30,129 nucleotides of DNA from Endozoicomonadaceae bacterium (GTDB lineage Bacteria > Pseudomonadota > Gammaproteobacteria > Pseudomonadales > Endozoicomonadaceae). The notes beneath the pieces were generated by a model. It worked only from the letters and a program-made list of their open reading frames with translations. It did not search any database and was not told the origin of the DNA. A program made the translations under genes and the position numbers. Where the stretch lies: NCBI GenBank assembly GCA_023146365.1, contig JAGLCE010000147.1, positions 1 through 30,129 of the forward strand, in the 5' to 3' direction. Shown here in pieces: positions 15,642 to 22,055 of the stretch; position 1 is the stretch's first letter, and every line of letters starts with the position of its first letter.

Positions 15642-16658
15642 ATGAACGTTATCCTTATTACTGGTGGTGCCGGTTATATCGGCAGCCATACCTGTGTTGA
15701 GCTTCAAGAGAGAGGTTTCGACGTACTGGTTCTCGATAATCTTTGCAACAGCCATGCAGAATCTCTGAACCGTGTTGAACAAATCACTGGGGGAAACGTT
15801 CGCTTCATTGAGGGAGATATCAGAGATCGATCTTTACTGGCACAGATTTTTCAGAACAACGCTATCAGCTGTGTCGTTCACTTCGCCGGTCTGAAGGCAG
15901 TCAGTGAGTCCTGTGAACTACCGCTGGCCTATTATGAGAACAATGTCAGCGGTACGATTACCTTATGCCAGACGATGGCAGACAACGGGGTCAGAAACCT
16001 AGTCTTCAGTTCGTCAGCAACCGTCTACGGCAATCCGGCCAGCCTACCGATTACCGAAGATTTTCCGCTATCCGCCACCAATCCTTATGGACGCTCCAAG
16101 CTAGTCATTGAGGAGATACTCGCGGATCTACATAAAGCCGACAGCCGGTGGAATATCGCTCTGCTGCGTTATTTTAATCCGGTTGGTGCACACCCGTCTG
16201 GCTTGATGGGCGAAGACCCCAACGGTATCCCCAACAACCTGATGCCATGTGTCTCTCAAGTGGCTATTGGCAAGCGCAAAATCCTCAATGTTTTCGGCAA
16301 TGACTATCCGACCTCGGATGGTACTGGCGTCCGTGATTATATTCATGTGCAAGACCTGGCCTGTGGTCATATCTGTGCGATCCAACGCCTAGATAAAAAC
16401 TGTGGCATACAGGCCTGGAATCTCGGGGTTGGTCAAGGCCATAGCGTATTAGACATGGTTCGCGCCTTTGAGAAGGTGTCAGAACAACCGATTCCTTACG
16501 AAGTAGTTGCTCGTCGGCCTGGTGATATCGCTGCCTGCTACGCCGACCCTTCCAAAGCTCGGAACGATCTTGGCTGGGTAGCCAAAAAATCGCTGGAAGA
16601 CATGGTTAGTGATGTCTGGCGCTGGCAGTCACAGAATCCGAACGGCTATTACGGCTAG
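15642..16658 (+). CDS. galE: UDP-glucose 4-epimerase
   Basis: Interconverts UDP-glucose and UDP-galactose for the Leloir pathway and surface polysaccharides. It is an extended short-chain dehydrogenase with NAD-binding GGAGYIGSH at residues 8-16, VVHFAGLKAV, VFSSSATVYG with the catalytic Ser/Thr, and the YGRSK catalytic Tyr-Lys pair. RYFNPVGAHPSG and GTGVRDYIHVQDL are typical of GalE. The length of 338 residues equals the E. coli enzyme. The gene starts 22 bp after nadC with an AGGA eight nt before the ATG, so it may be cotranscribed with nadC. The 8-bp repeat array at 16660-16699 begins 2 nt after its stop. Confidence 0.95.
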   Translation: MNVILITGGAGYIGSHTCVELQERGFDVLVLDNLCNSHAESLNRVEQITGGNVRFIEGDIRDRSLLAQIFQNNAISCVVHFAGLKAVSESCELPLAYYENNVSGTITLCQTMADNGVRNLVFSSSATVYGNPASLPITEDFPLSATNPYGRSKLVIEEILADLHKADSRWNIALLRYFNPVGAHPSGLMGEDPNGIPNNLMPCVSQVAIGKRKILNVFGNDYPTSDGTGVRDYIHVQDLACGHICAIQRLDKNCGIQAWNLGVGQGHSVLDMVRAFEKVSEQPIPYEVVARRPGDIAACYADPSKARNDLGWVAKKSLEDMVSDVWRWQSQNPNGYYG

Positions 16659-16659
16659 A

Positions 16660-16699
16660 GGTTTGAAGATTTGAAGATTTGAAGGTTTGAAGGTTTGAA
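16660..16699 (+). repeat. Five 8-bp tandem repeats between galE and ligB
   Basis: Five back-to-back copies of GRTTTGAA (GG, GA, GA, GG, GG variants) fill the gap between galE and the ligB leader. No obvious regulatory signal is visible. Arrays of this size are prone to slippage and would change the spacing upstream of ligB. Confidence 0.9.
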
Positions 16700-16748
16700 T
16701 CGGTTCACAACCTGTCGATACTCCCGTTTATTACAGCTGGGATTCATC

Positions 16749-18482
16749 ATGAGAAAAATGCATGTATTGTTATATCTGCTTTTTCTGTGTATCGAGTATG
16801 TGTCAGCCAACGTCTGTACATCACTCTCCGCCACACAGCTACACTCTCTCAATGAAACCATCCAGCACCACGATATACTTTACTACCGTACACACCGCCC
16901 CGAATTATCCGATGCTGAATATGATGCTCTGGTAGAACAACGAAACCAACTGTCCCAGTGCATGAAGCAAACCACTGACAACGCTTTGAAGCACACAGCT
17001 ACAACAGCTACAACAGCTGCTGTTCAGCATAACGCTCGCCTATCCAGTCTACAGAAAGGAAGTGACAGGAAAGAGATCATTCAATTCATCGACGCCATAC
17101 AGCGTCTTGGCAGCCTAGTGATACTACAACCCAAAATTGATGGTGTGGCAGCAGAGCTAGTCTACAAAAATGGCACATTGGTACGCGCGTCAACACGCGG
17201 CGATGGTGAGCGGGGAGAGGATATTCTGCCAGCTATCTGCGCCATTCAAAGAATCCCAAAACATCTGGATACCACTATTCCGCTCGTTATTCTACACGGA
17301 GAAATATTTGCACGGCTGGATCTGGTCACCGACCAATTAAAGCCTTATGTCAGCGCCCGCCATTTCAGCGCAGCAACACTACACACTGAAACACCGGACA
17401 AAAACAACTTGGCAGTACTGGATTTCTTTCCTTGGCAATGGGTTAATCATACATTTGCCCAAGACAGTCTAAGTTACCAACAGTTGGTCAATTGGAGGTT
17501 CTTTCCTGTCAATGTTTACTCTTATCAGCTGACAGATAGCAATGAAGCAGAAAACCTACGGACAAAGCTACTGGAATCTCAACCGTCCATGCCGTTCCTG
17601 ATGGATGGGATTGTCATCAAAGCCAACGACATGGCTGTACGAAAAAAACTAGGAAATAACGCCACTGTGCCACACTGGGCTATCGCTTGGAAATTCCCCG
17701 CCAGCCAAGCTGTTACTGTCGTCAACAAAATCACCTTCTCAATTGGCAGAACGGGAAAAATCACTGCGTTACTGAGCCTAGAACCAACAATCTTAAAAGG
17801 CGTCATGGTGCAGCAGGTTTCTGTTGGAAGCGTGAAACAATTTGAGACACTCGATATTGCACTTGGAGACCTGATCAGTATTGCACTCAAAGGAGACGCT
17901 ATTCCAACACTGACCAAAGTGATCAAGCGTCAAACCGATCGACAGCCTGTTAACATGCCAGACACATCACGTTATTCGCCTATTTCCTGCCTTCGTTACA
18001 GCCAGTCATGCTCTCAACAATTTCTGTCACGCATGAAGTGGTTATCCGGTTCGCAAGGACTGGACATTACGGCTATCAACGCACAAATACTGCAACGATT
18101 GATTGAAAATGGCGCCATCAAAGAGCTCGCAGATCTTTTACAAATAACACCGAATACGCTCAAACAGTACGGTGCAATCAAGCATTCAGACGCTAAAAGA
18201 ATCTACCAAAGTATTACCGTTGCCCGCCACCGAACCTCTTTCCAGCAACAAATACTGGCTCTCAGTATTCCTAACATAGGCAAGCAGCGATCCAGTGAGC
18301 TTGCCAAACATTTTAACGATTGGAGCAATCTTATAGAGGCATCAACAGAAACCATTATGCATAAAACGACTCTTGGCCATCAGCAAGCCACAACGCTCCG
18401 CCAATATATGACAATCAAAGAAGTTGCAAAGGTGATTGATCTTTTGAAGGAAAACACCATTTCAGATGAAGAGAAGCCCTAG
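16749..18482 (+). CDS. ligB: NAD-dependent DNA ligase LigB
   Basis: Second NAD+-dependent DNA ligase of gammaproteobacteria. The adenylation motif is KIDG (Lys129), within LQPKIDGVAAELVY. STRGDGERGEDI, HGEIF, DGIVIK, WAIAWKFPA and VGSVKQFETL are further nucleotidyltransferase and OB-fold motifs. A helix-hairpin-helix region near the end contains IPNIGKQRSSELAKHF. No BRCT domain is present and the zinc finger is degenerate, as in LigB but not LigA. ATG 16749 gives MRKMHVLLYLLFLCIEYVSA, a signal-peptide-like N-terminus that E. coli LigB also has. An earlier TTG at 16695 overlaps the tandem repeats and is unlikely. The TAG stop belongs to the CTAG that flanks the MITE, so the insertion may have set the present C-terminus. 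Confidence 0.9.
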   Translation: MRKMHVLLYLLFLCIEYVSANVCTSLSATQLHSLNETIQHHDILYYRTHRPELSDAEYDALVEQRNQLSQCMKQTTDNALKHTATTATTAAVQHNARLSSLQKGSDRKEIIQFIDAIQRLGSLVILQPKIDGVAAELVYKNGTLVRASTRGDGERGEDILPAICAIQRIPKHLDTTIPLVILHGEIFARLDLVTDQLKPYVSARHFSAATLHTETPDKNNLAVLDFFPWQWVNHTFAQDSLSYQQLVNWRFFPVNVYSYQLTDSNEAENLRTKLLESQPSMPFLMDGIVIKANDMAVRKKLGNNATVPHWAIAWKFPASQAVTVVNKITFSIGRTGKITALLSLEPTILKGVMVQQVSVGSVKQFETLDIALGDLISIALKGDAIPTLTKVIKRQTDRQPVNMPDTSRYSPISCLRYSQSCSQQFLSRMKWLSGSQGLDITAINAQILQRLIENGAIKELADLLQITPNTLKQYGAIKHSDAKRIYQSITVARHRTSFQQQILALSIPNIGKQRSSELAKHFNDWSNLIEASTETIMHKTTLGHQQATTLRQYMTIKEVAKVIDLLKENTISDEEKP

Positions 18483-18643
18483 GAGCCTGTCGGACTTACC
18501 ACGAACCTACTACGAAAAAGCCTAATTTGGCCATTTTTTATGCTGCTTTTCGTTGAATTGAACCACTATTCGCTTCGAATCAGCATAAAAACTAACTCAA
18601 ACCGGACTTTTTCTCGCTACGGTCGGCTAAGTCCGACAGGCTC
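18483..18643. mobile_element. MITE-like element flanked by CTAG
   Basis: A 161-bp non-coding element with perfect inverted ends (GAGCCTGTCGGACTTA and its complement), lying between two CTAG tetranucleotides (18479-18482 and 18644-18647) that look like a target duplication. Internal inverted segments (TTTTATGCTG and CAGCATAAAA) make most of it foldable. The end shares CTGTCGGACTTA with the repeats bounding the drm operon, so an IS5-like transposase of that type could have moved it. It is inserted exactly at the ligB stop codon. Confidence 0.8.
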
Positions 18644-18824
18644 CTAGCTACTACAGAGAGCATATCGTTGTAACACCGTTTCTGTTACGAGCAGGGTCTC
18701 GTATTTTCATCTCGCCATTTAAGCCACCTAAACGACATTACAATAACAGGCATACCCTCAAGATCTCACTAATGGATGGTTACTAGGAAAACACCAAATC
18801 AAGCGAGGTTATCGCAAATTGCCA

Positions 18825-18854
18825 GATATTGTTAGATATTGTTAGATATTGTTA
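18825..18854 (+). repeat. Three 10-bp tandem repeats
   Basis: GATATTGTTA occurs three times in a row, with no gene nearby. Confidence 0.9.
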
Positions 18855-18880
18855 GAGATACTATTAACGCTAAGAGACCT

Positions 18881-18911
18881 CAGAATAACTCAACAAAACC
18901 GAGTTATTCTG
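18881..18911. repeat. 11-bp perfect inverted repeat
   Basis: CAGAATAACTC and its complement GAGTTATTCTG are separated by nine nt. There is no T-tract on either side, so it is not a typical terminator. The left arm and preceding bases (18874-18890) recur at 10772-10788 with one difference, which suggests paired ends of a mobile element. Confidence 0.7.
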
Positions 18912-19105
18912 GTAAAATATAGGCATGCAAAAATCCTTCACATCGCTTCATCTCAGCCATTGACCTAAATCACCCAACTCTTCGTAGCCTTAATTTTTCA
19001 CAATTCTCAGGCATGCGACACCTTGCTTTTGTGTGATGAGACGGCACTGTGTAGCGGAACCCTGCTATGCGCAGGTGCAGGATAGGCCCGTCAAAAATCA
19101 ATAGA

Positions 19106-19148
19106 AGCACCAGAAACAGACATAAAACCAATCATTTGGCGTTAAACG
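19106..19148 (+). repeat. 43-bp diverged repeat, copy 2
   Basis: Matches the reverse complement of 10853-10895 at 38 of 43 positions. It lies about 85 bp before an IS256-like transposase scrap. Confidence 0.6.
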
Positions 19149-19232
19149 ACCTACTAAACATTCGTAATGGGTAACAAAATGCGAAAATTCAATGAGGAAG
19201 GCTAAAGTCACTGGCGATACTGAGGGCTCACA

Positions 19233-19310
19233 GTAATCTACACAACCAACACCATCGAAGAAGCGTTCAACAGCATGATCCATAAACTGATACAGACCCG
19301 TAAACTAACA
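19233..19310 (+). pseudogene. IS256-family transposase remnant
   Basis: The plus strand reads VIYTTNTIEEAFNSMIHKLI then QTRKL. The block VIYTTNAIE-x-LN near the C-terminus is a hallmark of IS256-family (Mutator-like) transposases. Only about 25 residues are recognisable and no start codon or catalytic domain is left. Confidence 0.5.
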
Positions 19311-19588
19311 GCTCTGCGACCAAAACTGTCCTCCTTGCTATCAAGGTAGCGTCGAAAACATGGATAATGGCGGTAAGAAACTGAGAAATGGCAATGAGCC
19401 ACTTTATGACCGAATTCTCAGAGCAACTGGCTGCGTATATTAAATAATGCGATTACACAGAGTTATTTGCAGGCTCTCGAAACAATAAAGTGGCTATCTA
19501 AACAACTTGCTCACATTAAGATCAGATCGTATTACACGTCAATTAAGCATCCTGTAACCTATCAAACTCAGGCCTTGTTGTAATTACT

Positions 19589-19635
19589 TTTATTTTTATT
19601 TTTATGTTTATGTTTATGTTTATGTTTATGTTTAT
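19589..19635 (+). repeat. Hexanucleotide tandem repeat at the pilA stop codon
   Basis: Two TTTATT and five TTTATG units plus a partial copy. On the pilA strand the unit reads ATAAAC and the pilA stop TAA is taken from the first copy, so the array is the start of the pilA 3' untranslated region. Confidence 0.92.
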
Positions 19636-20078
19636 CGGCAGTTTACTGGCAAGTATTTGCCACTCATGCCAGTACCCGCGCTACAGTCCCATGATATCGC
19701 ACCACCGGTAGCTGTTGGCTGTAGTATCAATGTTCCATCATCTGCCACTTTCTCGTTGTAGACAATAGTAATCGTGCCAGTAGCAGCGCCGCCAGTAGCA
19801 ACGCCAATAAGAACCGATTTCACCGCATGACCAGCTATGCTGGCATCAAGTCCAGCAACGGCATTAGAAACAGGCCATAACCCCACTGAGGAATAGTATT
19901 CTGCCACGGCAGCCTTAACACCTGAAGCCAAGCTTAACCCTTCAGTCACGTGAGCACGCTTGGTGTAATCCTGATAAGCGGGAATCGCCACAGCAGAAAG
20001 AATACCGATGATTGCAGCAACAATCATCAGTTCGATCAAGGTAAAACCTTGCTGTTTCATATTATTATTAGATATCAT
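19632..20078 (-). CDS. pilA: Type IV major pilin precursor
   Basis: Prepilin for type IV pili (twitching, adhesion, DNA uptake), processed by the PilD peptidase. The leader ends in MKQQG just before FTLIELMIVAAIIGILSAVA, with the +5 Glu of the mature pilin present. The mature N-terminus is the hydrophobic alpha-1 helix. The C-terminus has the disulfide pair Cys (ISWDCSAG) and Cys (LPVNCR), the usual D-loop. ATG 20078 has GGAG seven nt upstream and gives an 11-residue leader. The ATG at 20060 would give a five-residue leader but lacks a ribosome site. The precursor is 148 residues. No pilB, pilC or pilD is next to it. A sigma54 promoter lies upstream, and IS remnants are on both sides. Confidence 0.95.
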   Translation of the reverse strand: MISNNNMKQQGFTLIELMIVAAIIGILSAVAIPAYQDYTKRAHVTEGLSLASGVKAAVAEYYSSVGLWPVSNAVAGLDASIAGHAVKSVLIGVATGGAATGTITIVYNEKVADDGTLILQPTATGGAISWDCSAGTGMSGKYLPVNCR

Positions 20079-20132
20079 CGTCTTTCTCCCTGAAGGTTCA
20101 CTTCCATTTCATCCACTATCATTCATTTGTTA

Positions 20133-20148
20133 TGCAATAAGTGAGCCA
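20133..20148 (-). promoter_or_regulatory. Sigma54 (-24/-12) promoter of pilA
   Basis: On the minus strand TGGCTC-N5-TTGCA matches the RpoN consensus TGGCAC-N5-TTGCW with one mismatch and the invariant GG and GC at the right spacing. It lies about 55 nt before the pilA ATG. Type IV pilin genes are classically activated from such promoters by PilS/PilR. Confidence 0.8.
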
Positions 20149-20588
20149 AAAGAAAGGCTAGGTCCATATAATTTTTCCTTTATCACTGTTTTTGTTTACT
20201 ATTTCGCTTGGATTTGATAAATCGGTCTCATTTAAAAGCAAAAACATCTTAATTTACATTGTAATTTAACTATAAACAGGAGTATTCAAGCATAACAGTC
20301 AAATAATCGACGGTTAACAGATGCAGACTTAAGAATAAAAACGGTAAAACCTCGAAGAAGGAACCATTACTGTCACCAGGATGACATTTTGCGTCACTCT
20401 GATTACTTTTCGCTTAATTCTTAATGTTTGTCTCATGGCATTTAATAACGAAAATTCCACTATTATCATTACCCAACAGATAATACTCATCTTCATCGTG
20501 CACGATCATGCAAACCTTAGACCTGAATCCGTTACTTCAAAGAAAAAACAATGACATTAACCAAAGACAGCACAGGTAAAATACACCC
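20149..20588. other. Upstream region of pilA
   Basis: No gene is seen. It should contain the activator sites for the sigma54 promoter. One small inverted repeat (TGTCA-ccagga-TGACA, 20370-20385 region) is noted, but its distance from the promoter (over 200 bp) makes a role uncertain. Confidence 0.4.
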
Positions 20589-20591
20589 ATT

Positions 20592-20642
20592 TGCCCCTGT
20601 TACAGCCCTTCCAACCGAGTTGGCAGGGCTGTAACAAGGGCA
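20592..20642. repeat. 51-bp near-perfect palindrome
   Basis: The arms pair over 24 bp with three symmetric-position mismatches: a TGCCC block, GTTACAGCCCT with AGGGCTGTAAC, CCAAC with GTTGG, and a three-base loop. It has no T-tract, so a terminator is unlikely. One arm is IS1380 coding sequence, the other its inverted copy. Confidence 0.92.
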
Positions 20643-20743
20643 GCCAGATTAACAGCGACCTCCGCCAGACTGTCATTAATCAGGGGCATCAGTGTGGAAG
20701 CACCTTCATCAAACCTCTGACGCAAACGACTGGAAGACGGCAT
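20600..20743 (-). pseudogene. IS1380-family transposase N-terminal remnant
   Basis: The minus strand reads MPSSSRLRQRFDEGASTLMP, then LINDSLAEVAV and VTALPTR before a TAA at 20600-20602. The block PS-x-x-RLRQRFDE is characteristic of the N-terminal part of IS1380-family transposases. An in-frame TAA just upstream and a frame change (the preceding NDDWFKR lies in another frame) show that it is dead. The readable part ends inside the palindrome at 20592-20642. Confidence 0.6.
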
Positions 20744-20921
20744 TTATCGAATGCCAACATGCAGCGCTTGAACCAGTCATCATTGCGCATATTTTTTATC
20801 GCATAAAAATCGCTTTTACCAGTCGCCAAAAGAGCACTGTATGTTCGAATCAACTCAATATTGGGAATCCAGTGCCTTTTGTTAACAGCGCGCAGAGCTT
20901 TAATGAGAGTTGTTTTTTGAC

Positions 20922-22004
20922 GCGAATTTCAGTCATCAGTGCGACACCGTTTAATGATGCAGCTCAACGCGTAGCTTCGTATACTTCATTAGGTGCTTTA
21001 TAGTCGAGTAATTTTCTGTGTCTGTTGTTGAACTTATTTTGAATCAAGCTTACCTCTTCGTCTGCTACCTTATCCAACTCCATTCATTTCGGAAGGTATT
21101 GGCGTATCAAGCCATTATGATTTTCATTCAATCCACGCTCCCACGAATGATAAAGATGTGCGAAATAGTTATCTGAACCCAGTGCTTCCTGTATCTTGGT
21201 GTGGTAAGCAAACTCTTTTCCATTATCAAACGTAATCGTGTGGAGATGCTTTTTCTCGGCCTGTAACAGCTTTATAATAGCGTCCTTGACCACCTCTGCA
21301 TGTTTAGATGCAACATGAGCAATAAGCACCTTTTTGCTAACACGATCGGCCAATGTTACTAATACGCCTTTATGGCCTTTACCAATAACCGTATCCGCCT
21401 CCCAGTCACCGATACGAATCTTCTCATCAACAATGGGTGGGCGCTCATCAATTGAGACTCGCCCTATAATTTGGCCTCTTTTATCCGGTGAGCCTGAACG
21501 TTTCTTATAGGTTTTTTATGGCTAAGGTGCTTGTAAAGTTCACCCCAAGCTATTTTATCTTTTTGGATAAAAGTGTAAATAGTGGTCGCGCAAACCATAG
21601 GAAGCCATTCTCTTCGAAGTCGACCATGTACCTGTTCTGGACTCCACTGCTTACCAATATTTTCAGTAATTAATGATTGCACATCCAGCGTCAGTTTTAT
21701 GTATCGGGGTTTAGTCAGCAGCCGTTTCTGGGACTTTTATTGCGCCTGCTTAGGTCGACAACCTCGTAACCAAATATTACGTTTTACTTCCTTCGACACT
21801 GTGCTGTGATGCTTGTTGATTAACCTATCTATTTCACGGTGCGATAGCTTTTCTGTCACGCCTTCATAAATCTAGTATCGTTCATTTCCGGTCAGTCGGG
21901 TATATGTTTTTGACATAGTGAGCTCACACTGGGCTTTAGTCGACCGTGAGTTTCGTCCACTGGCCTTCAATTTTCAATGTGTTTCACTAGAAAATGAAAT
22001 CCGC
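20922..22004 (-). mobile_element. IS30-family element, complete but inactive
   Basis: About 1083 bp, the usual IS30 size, bounded by 26-bp imperfect inverted repeats (20922-20947 and 21979-22004, 18 of 26 matching, both starting GCGRATTTCA at the outer end and ending ACAC). It carries one transposase pseudogene. It ends 51 bp before the start of the 1324-residue gene. Confidence 0.75.
20964..21916 (-). pseudogene. IS30-family transposase, inactivated
   Basis: From ATG 21916 the minus strand gives MSKTYTRLTGNERY, then an HTH (LSHREIDRLINKHHSTVSKE), then the DDE integrase core GDWEADTVIGKGHKG, ITFDNGKEF and HSWERGLNENHNGLIRQYLP, and finally NNRHRKLLDYKAPNEVYEAT. All parts of a ~318-residue IS30 transposase are present. 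It is broken by TAG at 21872-21874, TAA at 21737-21739, a frameshift in an A-run near 21515 and TGA at 21081-21083. The catalytic Asp, Asp and Glu remain, so decay is fairly recent. Confidence 0.88.
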
Positions 22005-22018
22005 AAGCAGGGATTAAC

Positions 22019-22024
22019 TATAAT
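22019..22024 (+). promoter_or_regulatory. Possible -10 box of the large effector-like gene
   Basis: A perfect TATAAT lies 31 bp before the ATG, directly outside the IS30 end. No acceptable -35 was found within 16-18 bp, so this is tentative. The surrounding TA-rich tract (TTATATATATATTATAA) would melt easily in any case. Confidence 0.3.
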
Positions 22025-22055
22025 AAGTGTTATATATATATTATAAGGTGGTGTA

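Larger units (their letters stand above)
18648..19588. other. Long intergenic region with IS debris
   Basis: No intact gene is seen between ligB and pilA. The stretch holds a 10-bp tandem repeat, an 11-bp inverted repeat, a copy of a 43-bp dispersed repeat and a scrap of an IS256-type transposase, each listed separately. The rest shows nothing I can name. Confidence 0.5.

Noticed and set aside
18881..18911. Possible rho-independent terminator downstream of ligB
   Set aside because: The stem is A+T-rich and no T-run follows on either strand; it is also about 400 bp from the ligB stop.
20368..20390. Possible PilR-type activator site (TGTCA-N6-TGACA)
   Set aside because: More than 200 bp from the sigma54 promoter and only five bp per arm; not enough to call.
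20591..20806. 71-residue plus-strand frame
   Set aside because: Antisense to the IS1380 transposase remnant and without recognisable sequence.
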